Part shown: positions 21,975 to 33,353 of the stretch, piece by piece
Position numbering within the stretch: the stretch's first letter is position 1
How the letters are laid out: each line of letters opens with the position of its first letter
Assembly: GCF_901000735.1 (NCBI RefSeq)
Contig: NC_081541.1
Location: forward strand, 41,757,021 to 41,821,020
Direction: 5' to 3'
Length of the DNA stretch: 64,000 nt
From: Corylus avellana
Taxonomy: Eukaryota; Streptophyta; Magnoliopsida; Fagales; Betulaceae
Program-made: the position numbers and the translations under genes
Notes under the pieces: model-generated
Databases searched by the model: none
Seen by the model: only the letters and a program-made list of their open reading frames with translations
What the model was told of the DNA's origin: nothing

Positions 21975-24445
21975 CATGGCCTAGGGGTGACTTGCAAGCC
22001 ACCCCCATGGGATGGGGGCTGTAGCAAACCGCCCCCACCTCCCTTTGGGGTGGCTCGCTGGCCATCCCCTCTCCCACTTGTGGTAGCCGACAGCCACCCC
22101 TTCTATTTATTTATTTTTAAAAAGAGAAAACTTAATTAGTTTTTTAAGTTTTTTTTGGCTCATATTTGGTGTGATCAGGTGTGTTTGTGTTTTTTTGCTA
22201 AGCTTAGGTTTAGTATGATGGGCTTAGGTGTCACCTCTTGATTGGTAAGCACAAAGGGATGGGTTTGTGTCAGAAGTTGCTCTCAATTAGCATGTGTTTA
22301 TTTATAGGAATTTTTTTTTTAAAAAAAATCTTTAATTTTCACTCGTTTTGAAAGTACTTTGAATTTTAAAAATTTTCAATTAAATGCATCGAAACTTTAA
22401 TTTCTTTCAATTACTGATTTTCATTATAATTTTTCATTAAATCTTGTAAAAATTTTCAAGATATTCAAATTTTTTTATTATAAAAAATTGTAAATATTCA
22501 GGTATTTATTTGTTTATAACAAATAAACATCTTTGCAATATTTGTTCATTGCAATTTAGCAATACTGCCATACTGGATAGAGATTCTTTGTAATTCTTAG
22601 GCTATTTAACCGACTAAATTTCTCGGTTCAATCGTGGACGTTGCTCTAAAAAAAAAGATTTTTTTTTTTTTAATTTTTTTTAAGGCAACGATACTAATGT
22701 GGTATTCTCAACTAATTACTATTTTTTTTTTATTTAATAAAGATCAATCTAATGGTTAGTTATGAGTACCACATTAGTATTATTGGATAAATATTGAATA
22801 AAATTATATTACGAGTACCACACTGAGAAATATGTGAAAAGAAAATAAGAATAAGGATGGAGTGAGAGCTATCAATATCTTGCCCACCCATGGTAGTTTA
22901 GGAAAAATATAGGGTAGCTGGTAGAGGAAGATTTTGGAGAGTTTTATCTAAATCTAGGGAATTAAACAATTGTTAAAGAAATTGCATATTATCTAACCAT
23001 CCCATATTGGGGTTGTGCCCTCACCCTTGCTGTGGTTTTTGATCTTTATTATGCAATAGACTTGTCATTGACTATTTCAAAACTAGCAATTAAGGGGTAA
23101 ATATCATTTTATTACCTGTGATTTGCAGCTTTATCAAAAATTTATCTAGGTTTTTTTAATAAAAAAACATGTCACGTCAGTTAAGTACGTTGAAAAAATG
23201 CAAAATAACACTTTTCATTTAACAATGACAATTTTATTACGTTGGTTTTTTATGCTTATCAAATTGTTATTTCTATTAGTCTTTTAGTCCAAAAACTTCC
23301 TAAAAAAAAAATATTTCAATCAAAAAAGATAACGGATTTTTTTTGGTATTGGCAGGGAAACTTTTGTCTGCATGGCGAAGTTGACGTCGTAGAGAGAATG
23401 AAATTACTGAAACAAATGGCTTAGAGGTCTGTCGAGGTGAGCCAACGGTAAATGCTTCCAATGCCTAAAAAGGAATCGGCATGATATTCTCTAAACTTGG
23501 GATTATTATGGATTAAGGGAAATTTTCACCCGGATGCAACCAAAATTAAAGTTACATTAGGATCACCCTTTTCATTATATGAGCAGTTTTATTTCGTAGC
23601 AAATGACACTCCAACCAAGCACGAAAGATAATAGGTTAATTTATTGTAGCAGTATCACGTGGAGTAGGGTTTATGTGTAATCTTAGTTGGTGTTCTAAAA
23701 TAATGTAGAAAATCATATAGTTGTCATTTTTTAAAGTTAGAAATTCAGAATGACACGTGTCATGTTTGTATTGGGTATGTCGTGTCACAGTAATAAATTA
23801 TGTTAAGTTACTTAACGAAAATTTATTTAAGGTAGTAAACTGTTATTTTGAAATAACCTAAGGACCTATAAATTATTTTTTATACCACATGTAGTGATTT
23901 GTAATTGGACATAAATTTCCTCCAAACCAGTTGAACTGAATTTCTTCCAACCAATTTCAATAAGTGCCAAGTGTCATCTCTCACAATTTTTTTTTAATAT
24001 TTTTAGTAGGTATTTATTGTTATTCTACTAACCTAGGAATCCAAACATTAATTTTTGAAAAACTCAAAGATATTGAATGACACTAGCTTGTCACTTATTA
24101 TAGTAGGTTGAAAAGAAATTTCAAGGAAATTCGTGTCATTTGTAATTTATGCCAACTATAGGAACCTATAAATTATTTGTTATACCACATGGAATAATTT
24201 ATAATTTAGGCTAACCACATAGACCAATTTTACATTTATCTCTCAAAATAAAGGATTTTCACATGTCTCCTACCGCTTGCATATTGCACTAATCTTAAAT
24301 ATGAATGGAACAAAGAAAAGGGCAATGTAGATAGCCATACCTTGCACATCGACTGCAACCGAACTTGGCGTGTGGAGAACAATTAGGAACATTCTCTTAA
24401 TGGAATCAACTTGAAGATTCTTTTTTGTTTGTGTAAAAGGATCAC
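21975..24445. repeat. 2.5-kb repeat inside an ATPase intron, copy of 27890-30548
   Basis: It starts with a GC-rich part around CTTGCAAGCCACCCCCATGG, then AT-rich DNA. The first 1.4 kb differs from the 28-kb copy by many indels and substitutions, and lacks the SINE present there. From 23441 to the contig end the two copies keep a constant offset of 6103, with one base difference seen. The last about 110 bases are an F-box C-terminal relic (minus strand) cut by the gap. There is no gene of its own. Confidence 0.8.
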
Positions 24446-24545
24446 NNNNNNNNNNNNNNNNNNNNNNNNNNNNNNNNNNNNNNNNNNNNNNNNNNNNNNN
24501 NNNNNNNNNNNNNNNNNNNNNNNNNNNNNNNNNNNNNNNNNNNNN
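24446..24545. other. Assembly gap (100 N)
   Basis: This is a placeholder of exactly 100 N. The left side ends in a sequence identical to 30548 and upstream; the right side resumes in the next H+-ATPase intron/exon. The order of the two contigs is therefore supported by the ATPase, but the gap size is unknown. Confidence 0.98.
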
Positions 24546-26160
24546 TTTATACCTTTTTTTTTTTCTTGCAGAAACATTTTCATTTGAAGAATGTCAGTAT
24601 GAGCAATTTCAATGACAATCAAACTAGTGATCGAAATGAAATGATTGCATCTGCTGTGCATCTTCAAGTCAGCACAATCAACCAGGCATTCTAGGACAAA
24701 ATTTCTAAATTTTCTTGTTCTGCAAAACGGGATTAGCTTGGAGAACATAGTTACAACTGATACATACAGAGAAAGGACATGGATTCTAGGACAAAATTTC
24801 TAAATTTTCTTCGGAACTTTCTGAAGCCAAGTCATTGGAAGTGGAATGATCTTTCATTCCAAGGCATTGAAAAGTTTCAGTTACACTTGACTAAACAAAT
24901 CTATTTGGTGGATCATGCAATGCCATTGCTGTCTCATAATTCCACATCTGATATACTTCATAAGCTTTTATATTCCTTTCCTAATGTCAATGACTTGGAC
25001 TCATCTTTGCAAGTTGCAACAGTAATATCTGCCACTGCACGTCAGAACCATTTGCTAGAATAAGGAAAATTGGTTGGGGTTGGACAGGTGTCATTTGGAT
25101 CTTCAATATTCTGACTTATTTCTTGCTTGATCCCTTGAAATTTGCAGTCCGATATGCAATAAGTGGACGAGCCTGGGATCTGGTGGTAGACCAAAAAGTA
25201 AGCGAAACTAAAGTTTTCATAAGATGACCCAACAATATTAAATCACTACTAATTCCAAAAACTTAAGTAGATAGAAACTAATTGATTTAATTATTAAATT
25301 AATATTCCAAAACTCTCTTTATATGTGAGCTCAAATTTCCTTTTAATAAGTGAGATCTAACACGTGAAATATTCAGAAAAAGAAGGTGAATGACGGAGAC
25401 AAGGTTCAAATTTAAGACTGTTGCTCAGATACTATGTTAAATTATCACTTGTCTCAAAAGCTTAACAGACAATACTCTAGAACTGATAAAATATCACAAA
25501 TTTATTCATAAAGCATTTGTAAACTTCTTACTCAAGAAACTTCTACAGAATTTCCTCTATCTATACAATTATGGTGTCTTTAACATCCTGACTTTGCCAT
25601 TATTGTTAGTCCTATAGAACTAATACTAATATGAACACCTATTTATGTGTTTACCAGACTGCAATTACCAACAAAAAGAGCTTTGGAAAGGAAGCTCGAG
25701 AGGCTGCCTGGGCAGCAGAGCAGAGAACACTACACGGCCTCTAGTCTGCTGAAACAACAAAGTTTTCTGAAAGACACACTTTTAGGGACATTAGTCTTAT
25801 GGCAGAAGAAGCTAAAAGACGTGCAGAGATTGCGAGGTTAGTCTTCTAGTGAAAGTACTGACAAGTATCTCAAATACAAAGGGTCCACTATTTCCTAACC
25901 ATATTATGCATATCCATGAATATGGATCTTATAGCATTCAATCCAATATGTAGCTTTATTTATCTGCTTACTTTTGCCTTTTTTTAACGTATAAATTTAA
26001 CTAGCATTCTTAGTTTAATTTCTTTGCTCTTCTTTCTTAATGCCCTTTATTTTATTTTTGCAGGTTGAGGGAACTTCACACTCTGAAAGGCAAGGTTGAG
26101 TCATTTGCCAAGCTGCGGGGTTTAGACATTGATGCAGTCAACCAGCACTACACTGTCTAA

Positions 26161-26513
26161 TTTGTGTTCTTGATGATGTTCTCTCTTCATGATTTCATTA
26201 ATCACTTTTATGTCTTTATTATGAAAGTAGTAAAGAACTAAACCAATAATGGTTGATATCCTGTAGTGTATCAACAAATGCCTATATTTTTATGTGATGA
26301 CAATCCCAACATCCTGTTTTCGCTTTCATGAACTAATGAACATCACATTTTTGATTATATCAAGTCTGCTAAAGCCAACATTTACACAGTAATGTAACAC
26401 TCAAAAGGCAAAGCAACACTAGCAACAAACATACATATCCAAACAAAAAAAGAAGCAGAAAACACAAATGGAAGACACACACAAAAGGGCAGGGCAGGGC
26501 ATGCAGCCATACC
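26161..26513. other. ATPase/F-box tail-to-tail spacer
   Basis: This is the non-coding 3' ends of two converging genes. The same spacer, slightly shorter, separates ATPase pseudogene 2 and F-box gene 3 (41614-41922). A GGGCA pentamer is repeated here (about 26489-26503), with one more unit in the 41.9-kb copy. Confidence 0.65.
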
Positions 26514-27611
26514 TCACGGATTGACTGCAATCAAACTCGGCGTGTGGTGAACAATTTGGAACGTTCTCTTATTGGCATCAATAATTTGAAGATTCTTTGT
26601 TGGCTGTGCAAAAGGATCATACAACACCAGTTGCCCCTCGGTATTCTCTATGAACAACTCCCAATTTTTCCAAAACCCCAGTGGCCATTCCAAATCCATT
26701 GGGAGTCCAATTGTAGTAAGTATAGTCCACGATTACTTAACACCAAATTCGAGCACCCTTATCTCCAAAGGACGTGTTGCAATCATTTCCGAATCAGAAA
26801 AAGCTAACAAAGCGACATGCCCGTTTAACAAGGTTATAATACTACCATCATCCCCGTCCGAGAGAAGATGGAGATGAGAAGCATCCGGAAGCGGCGTCAA
26901 TCGTAACACCTCGTCGCTGAAGTCGAAAGCAGCGATCTTATAATCCGACATCCACCAGATAAAAACCCCATCTAACGCCACTGTCCGCGACCAGCTTCGA
27001 TTGCCCCAAAAAGGGAGCATGGGTTCCGGTAGGTCAATCACTCTCCAAGATCCGCCGTTTAAGCTGTATACTTCCACATGGCTCTGTAAACGCTCTCCTT
27101 GAAGCAACGATGAACGAATTCTCACCACCTTGAAGTCGTTAGATCTCGAGTCAAAACCGAAAACAAAGCTGGACCCAAACGAATTAGCACGCACGGGCAT
27201 GGGCGAGAGAGCCTTGAGTCCTTCAAAGGGTGTGACGGGATTCCAGAGATATAGGCCTCCGGTATGGACATCGTAGATGCACAATAAGCCCTTACAGGAA
27301 CCGACGAAAATGAAGCTGAAAATAGTAGTAAGAGGGATCTGAGACACACAGTCGAGGGTCTCGTAAGAGAGAAAAGAGAATACGTCATTTTCGTCGTCGG
27401 ATTTTTCCCTGCCTCTGAGGAGGAGGAGATGATGATTGGGATTTTCTGGGGTGGCAAGAATGGAGCGGTTGAGGAGATTTTGGGAGAGGAAATCTAGGTT
27501 TCCTATAATTTCATGCCAGCTTTTGGAGACGCATCTGAATCGGATTAGGGATTTTGTGGGTAGCTCTGAGAGTATTTTCACCACCACCTCCTCCGGTAGA
27601 TAGATTGACAT
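26514..27611 (-). pseudogene. F-box/FBA protein gene 2 with premature stop
   Basis: The start is the ATG at 27611-27609 (MSIYLPEEVVVKIL); the frame extends three codons further but without an ATG. The F-box spans about residues 1-45 (ELPTKSLIRFRCVSKSWHEI), followed by an F-box-associated domain (VGSCKGLLCIY, LWNPVTPFEGLKALSP, FGFDSRSNDFKVVRI). Such proteins are substrate receptors of SCF ubiquitin ligases. A TAA at 26735-26733 replaces the GAA codon of gene 3 (FGVKES), cutting the protein to 292 residues and losing about 75. The reading frame continues cleanly behind the stop to the normal end at 26514, so the change is recent. It could be a truncated allele or a sequencing error. Confidence 0.88.
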
Positions 27612-27889
27612 TCTTCCCAAACTTCTGCTCTGTTCTGCTTAGCGTTGTTCCACCTTCTTAGCATACCACGACTGTTGTCTAGGGTTATAGAACCATAACC
27701 GCTAGCTGCTTATGCACTCTTGTCGGATTCTTGCCGGCATTCCTCTTGGCTAATCTAAGCCATATTAGGGCAAAGATTATTTTGAAATTTAATCAGGTGT
27801 GGTTGTGTATTTTTTCAAATGTGTTCCAAACTGAAGCAAGGGTTTTTTGTGCACTGATCACATTGAAAATATTTTCTAAAAGATGTGTG
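27612..27889. promoter_or_regulatory. Upstream region of F-box gene 2
   Basis: The first about 150 bases resemble the DNA upstream of F-box gene 3, including GCATACCACGACTGT…GTCTAGGGTT and AGCCATATTAGGGCAAAGAT. This is likely the promoter and 5' leader by position. No TATA box or defined element was recognised. Confidence 0.4.
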
Positions 27890-30548
27890 CCGCCCCGTGA
27901 CCTAAGGGTGCCTCGCAGGCCACCCCCAACCAGATTTTGGGATGGCTGAGTGCCACTCCATAGGCTGGGGCCGCTGCCCTGTGGGCCACCCTTGAGCCTC
28001 CCGCACCTGACCTTCCTTTTTGGGGTAGCTCGCCATCCCCTCTCTCCTACTTGGGATAGCCGCTTCTTCTATTTTTTTTTTTTTTTTAAATACTTAATTA
28101 GTTTTTTAAGTTTTTTTGGCTCATATTTGGTATGATCAAGTATGATTCTGTTTTTTTGCTAAGCTTAGGTTTAGCATGATGGGCTTAGGTGTCACGTCCT
28201 AATTGGTAAGCACAAAGGAATGGGTTTGTGTCATAACGGTATAGAAATTGTTCTGAATTAGCATGTGTTTATTTATAGGAAAAAAATTTTAATTTTTTTT
28301 TTAAAAAAATTTTCACACGTTTTGAAAGTACTTTGAAATTCAAAAAATTTCAATTAAATGTATCGAGTTTTGAATTTCTTTTGATTACCAATTTTCATTA
28401 TATTTTTTCACTAAATCTTGTCAAAATTTTCAAGATACTCAAATTTTTTTATTATAAAAAAAAAATTGTAAATATTCTGGTATTTATTTGTTTATAACAA
28501 ATAAACATCTTTGCAATATTTGTTCATTGCAATTTAGTAATACTGTCATACTGTTCCCAAGAGGTAACTCAATCAGCTGGGACCACACTTAATGAAGTGG
28601 AAGTTACTAGTTCGAATCCCCCTTCTCCTTCTTGTGCGGACATGTCAAAAAAAAAAAAAAAAAAAATACTGCCATACTGGATTGAGATTCTTTGTAATTC
28701 TTAGGCTATTTTACCAAGTAAATTTCTCATTTCAATCGTGGGCTTTGCTCTAAAAAAGAGAGTTTTTTTTTTTTTTTTTGTTTTTTAGGCAACAATACGA
28801 ATGTGGTATCCTCAACTAATTACTATTTTTATATTTATTTATTTAATAAAGATCAATCTAATGATTAGTTATGTACCACATTAGTATTATCGGATAAATA
28901 TTGAATAAAATTATATTACGAGTGCCACTGAGAAATATGTGAAAAGAAAATAAGAATAAGGATGGAGTGAGAGCTATCAATATCTTGCCCACCCATGGTA
29001 GTTTAGGAAAAATATAGGGTAGCTGGTAGAGGAAGATTTTGGAGAGTTTTATCTAAATCTAGGGAATTAAACAATTTTTAAAGAAATTGCATATTATCTA
29101 ACCATCCAATATTGGGGCACACTTGCTGTGGTTTTTGATCTTTATTATGCAATAGACTTGTCATTGACTATTTCAAAACTAGCAATTAAGGGTTAAATAT
29201 CATTTTATTACTTGTGATTTGCAGCTTTATCAAAAAGTTATCCAGGTTTTGTTTTTTTTTTAAAAAAAAAAAAAATGTCACGTCAGTTAAGTAGTTGAAA
29301 AAATGCAAAATAACTCTTTTCATTTAACAATGACAATTTTACTACATTGGTTTTTCATGCTTATCAAATTGTTATTTCTATCGGTCTTTTCGTCCAAAAA
29401 CTTCATAAAAAAAATATTTCAATTAAAAAAGACAACGGATTTTTTATGGTATTGGCAGGGAAATTTTTACCAGCATGGCGAAGTTGACGTTGTAGAGAGA
29501 ATGAAATTACTGAAACAAATGGCTTAAAGGTTTGTCAAAGTGAGCCAACGGTAAACGCTTCCAATGCCTAAAAAGGAATCGGCATGATATTCTCTAAACT
29601 TGGGATTATTATGGATTAAGGGAAATTTTCACCCGGATGCAACCAAAATTAAAGTTACATTAGGATCACCCTTTTCATTATATGAGCAGTTTTATTTCGT
29701 AGCAAATGACACTCCAACCAAGCACGAAAGATAATAGGTTAATTTATTGTAGCAGTATCACGTGGAGTAGGGTTTATGTGTAATCTTAGTTGGTGTTCTA
29801 AAATAATGTAGAAAATCATATAGTTGTCATTTTTTAAAGTTAGAAATTCAGAATGACACGTGTCATGTTTGTATTGGGTATGTCGTGTCACAGTAATAAA
29901 TTATGTTAAGTTACTTAACGAAAATTTATTTAAGGTAGTAAACTGTTATTTTGAAATAACCTAAGGACCTATAAATTATTTTTTATACCACATGTAGTGA
30001 TTTGTAATTGGACATAAATTTCCTCCAAACCAGTTGAACTGAATTTCTTCCAACCAATTTCAATAAGTGCCAAGTGTCATCTCTCACAATTTTTTTTTAA
30101 TATTTTTAGTAGGTATTTATTGTTATTCTACTAACCTAGGAATCCAAACATTAATTTTTGAAAAACTCAAAGATATTGAATGACACTAGCTTGTCACTTA
30201 TTATAGTAGGTTGAAAAGAAATTTCAAGGAAATTCGTGTCATTTGTAATTTATGCCAACTATAGGAACCTATAAATTATTTGTTATACCACATGGAATAA
30301 TTTATAATTTAGGCTAACCACATAGACCAATTTTACATTTATCTCTCAAAATAAAGGATTTTCACATGTCTCCTACCGCTTGCATATTGCACTAATCTTA
30401 AATATGAATGGAACAAAGAAAAGGGCAATGTAGATAGCCATACCTTGCACATCGACTGCAACCGAACTTGGCGTGTGGAGAACAATTAGGAACATTCTCT
30501 TAATGGAATCAACTTGAAGATTCTTTTTTGTTTGTGTAAAAGGATCAC
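27890..30548. repeat. 2.6-kb repeat, second copy (with SINE)
   Basis: This is the counterpart of 21975-24445. It differs by a SINE insertion and many small changes in its first 1.5 kb, then from 29544 to 30548 matches with one base difference seen. A third, partial copy covers 45961-46498. No protein gene lies inside, apart from an F-box relic at the far end. Confidence 0.8.
28539..28679 (+). mobile_element. tRNA-derived SINE with 15-bp target-site duplication
   Basis: The body (28554-28664) has a box A-like TAACTCAATCAGCTGG, a canonical box B GTTCGAATCCC and a poly-A tail. Flanking direct repeats are AATACTGTCATACTG (28539-28553) and AATACTGCCATACTG (28665-28679). The paralogous sites at 22551-22572 and 46043 lack the insert, which gives the empty site directly. 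It is the same family as the element at 9282. Confidence 0.92.
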
Positions 30549-30690
30549 ACAACACCAGTTGCCCCTCCCTATTCTCCATGAACAACTCTCCCTTTTCCAA
30601 AACCTCATTGGCCTTTCCAAATCCATTGAGAGTCCAATTGTAATAAGTCTAGTCTACGATTCCATAACACCAAAATCAAGCAAAATCCAT
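30437..30690 (-). pseudogene. F-box/FBA C-terminal relic
   Basis: The minus strand encodes a decayed version of the last about 75 residues of F-box gene 3: LFMENREGQLVLCDPF and FLIVLHTPSSVAVD. It continues past the usual stop into a possible splice donor (CAAG|GTATGG). The N-terminal F-box and FBA core are missing. The same relic is cut by the gap at 24445. Confidence 0.75.
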
Positions 30691-31630
30691 ATTTCTCAAA
30701 AAATAAGTCCATACAAGTCCACAAATTTAATAGTTGATCGTAAGAGAATATAGGCCAAATATATATATAAAAAAATATTAACCTCTAACATTTTTCAATA
30801 GTATTTAGGGTGAGTGGATGTTTAACAAACACACTGTTAAACACCCTCTTAAAATTAGATGGTCAAGATTTTATCATATGTGTATAACAACTTGAGATTC
30901 ATACTTGTCATAACAGAAATATATGACAAAAATTGAAGACAACAAACCATTGAACTAATCTAAGATGGGGCTAACAATTTTTGACACGAGTCACAAATTC
31001 AACACGAACCCAACATGAAATTAAAAAATTATGGTTGAGGCGTCTGACCTATTTAATTAAATAAGTCGAGTTACAGTTAATAATAATAATAATATTTTCA
31101 TATGTTTATTAATTAGCTTCATAGCTTAACACAAGAGACTACATAGTAGTAGTAGAGATGAAATTGAATTAACAAATTCAAGGTTATTGAATATTACTAC
31201 AACTAATATACTACTTAATGGATAAAGTCCTAATCACAATATGTTGAGTATATATATGTTTAAGTGTAAAAATTATGAGTCTCACATTTTAAAATTTGTA
31301 ATGTAGGGTTCATTTATTGGTCCCTTCCAATCAAAGTTTGATTTTTTCTTAAACTTCAACGGCTAGCATATGAAATATCCGTTTTTACCCCTACAACTTC
31401 TAGAAATATAACTATGCCCTTAGTTTAAAAATGTAACACAATAAAAATTAAAAACTGAAATTAAAATTTTTTTTTTAAAAAAAAAACAAAAAAGGAAAAA
31501 AAAAAAAAATAGGAAGAAAAAAAGAAAAAAAGAAAAGAAAAGAAGAAGAAGCAGCTACCTTAAGTGGAGAAAACTCATAAAAGAAAAAAAGAAAAAGAGA
31601 GAACATAATTCTCAGAATTCTATAGTGGCC
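30691..31630. other. AT-rich intergenic DNA, nothing recognised
   Basis: No gene, RNA or repeat end was recognised. A purine-rich stretch (about 31460-31555) and simple AT repeats are the only features. Confidence 0.5.
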
Positions 31631-33089
31631 AACCACCTAAAGATAAGAAAAACGGAAAGGACAGAACTTTCTGTCCAAAGGGGAATCAAACAAAAAGGAA
31701 AGGAATAGGCAATTTCATCATGGACATTGCTTTAAAAAAAGGGAGAGAACATTTATTCAATAAGTTGGACTTTTTTGGGAGCATGGAGAAGTGTTTGCCA
31801 AACATGACACTATGATAAGCTCTTTTTTATTATTATTTATTATTATAGATAAAACAACAACAAAAAACAAAGGGTTCGATAACCCAACAATAAGCTCCAA
31901 AACGACCCAATTAGTTTAAGTAAACACAAATTAAAAGAGAATGCATCAAATAAATAATGTAACCCTATATTTTTTTACACGAAAGCCGAAAAGCTCGACC
32001 ACCGATTAAAGTTATTTAATAAGGTACATCACAAGAACTTTTACTATACAAACCTTTAATTCTTTACTTAACTCTCTAGTTTCTAGCTTTTTTGACTAAA
32101 GAGATATCCTATGGGATAAGTATGAACAACTTTAGGATGCACATGGGGGATAAGCCAGCAAGGGCCCTACAAACAAACAGCCCATTTTTGAAAGGCTCCT
32201 CGGATTCTCTATGATGGAGGAAAGTTTGGTGGAGATCAAAGATACTTAATTTTGGTTGAGCGAAAAGCATGATGGCCAAGTTTTAATTTTGTTTCAACCT
32301 TAGTCTTACAATCCTCAACAATCATACGGTACCTATTTATTCTTACACATTTACAAGATGTACGCAAGTCAATCTCGCAAGTATTCTTATTTCATCTACT
32401 AAAGTTAATGTGACGTGGTTTTTTTTTAGCAGTTGGTAGATGAAAATAGATTTTTTTAACTCGGGATCAAATCACATCAGCTTTAGTGAATGAGCCTTAT
32501 CTTGTATATAACATTTTTATATTCTAAATCTTTTTTAAACTTTAAAAAGAGAGATAATCCCTTCCCCTTTCTTGTGATGACATGCTATATATATACATAA
32601 CTCTAATTTAGCGAAAGTTGAAGAAAAAATGGTCTGACCCCTCACAATTGGCCACGTTCTGTTTTTTTTTTTTCTCCATCACCGCAGTAGTTGTGTCCAC
32701 TTGGAAATAAAAATAATTAGAGACAGAAGGCATGAACATGGGAGAGAAGCCAGCAATTAGAAATTATTGGGGTGAAAAGTTTTGAGAAGAAAATGGTAGT
32801 TTGATGGGTTGGACAGTAAAATTGCAGTTTATGGAGTGAAATTGACAACGCGGGTAGTCATGGGAAAAATGTAATATTAAAAAAATAATAATAAAAAAAT
32901 AAAAAATGCATCGTGCAACTTCCCAAGCAATGTTTATTCATTATTCAAAGAGGCACCCATGTGCCTCTTTTGCATCAAAGGGAAATCAAACAAAAAGGAA
33001 AGGAGTAGGTAATTTCATCGTGGACGTTGCTTTAGAAAAAGAGAGATAACATTCAACAATAAATCCCCACCCACTTTCGAAGAAAAATA
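31631..33089 (+). repeat. Gene-less CNL 5' modules, at least two partial copies
   Basis: The pieces CAAACAAAAAGGAAAGGAAT…TTTCATCATGGAC (31690-31730) and CACAATTGGCCACGTTC…GGGAGAGAAGCCAGCAA (32643-32760) are parts of the upstream region of gene C, repeated ahead of the complete one at 32980-33353. Between them lies AT-rich DNA with no gene. They look like leftovers of CNL copies deleted by unequal recombination. Confidence 0.6.
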
Positions 33090-33353
33090 GTCTGTCCCCT
33101 CACAATTGGCCACGTTCCTTTATTTTATTTATTTTATTCCTTCACCTCCATCACTGCAGTAGTTGGAAATAAAAATAACTAGAGACAGAAAAGCATGCAC
33201 ATGGGAGAGAAGCCAGCAATTAGAAATTATTGGAGTGACAAGTTTTGAGACTACTCATCAAGCTTTCCCACAGGAGACACCAATTACTTTCTGCTTTCAG
33301 TGCTTGGCTACCCTCAACTCTTGCATCGTTTTTCTTGATTCCTGAAGAAAACA
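33090..33353 (+). promoter_or_regulatory. 5' leader of CNL gene C
   Basis: It contains the same elements as the leader of gene A (GGGAGAGAAGCCAGCAA, GAAATTATTGGAGTGA, GAGACACCAATTACTTTCTG), ending in GAAGAAAACAATGG at the start codon. It lacks the extra piece around GTCCCGACAAACAGCC seen in the leader of A. The transcription start is not identifiable. Confidence 0.5.

Larger units (their letters stand above)
18961..26160 (+). pseudogene. Plasma-membrane H+-ATPase (P3A type) pseudogene 1
   Basis: Exon-by-exon match to plant autoinhibited H+-ATPases, which pump protons out of the cell: 19237-19355, 19569-19689, 19867-19971, 20063-20207, 20634-~20803, 20884-21122, 21400-21430, 21522-21603, 21757-21932, then after the gap 24572-~24740, ~25014-25197, ~25658-25835 and ~26065-26160. 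The last exon keeps the C-terminal QHYTV whose threonine binds 14-3-3 in the family. It is broken in many ways. One base is missing after GCCAAA near 19248; there are nonsense codons at 19338-19340, at 21813-21815 (the Trp of the SWKL region) and in the tail exon (GLxSAE); and TGDGVND is changed to TSDGVND. The exons for the actuator, the TM3-4 segment and the DKTGT phosphorylation site are absent. It is not functional. Confidence 0.9.

Noticed and set aside
26161..26513. Bidirectional terminator between ATPase and F-box
   Set aside because: Convergent gene ends are clear, but no defined polyadenylation signal pair could be fixed by eye.
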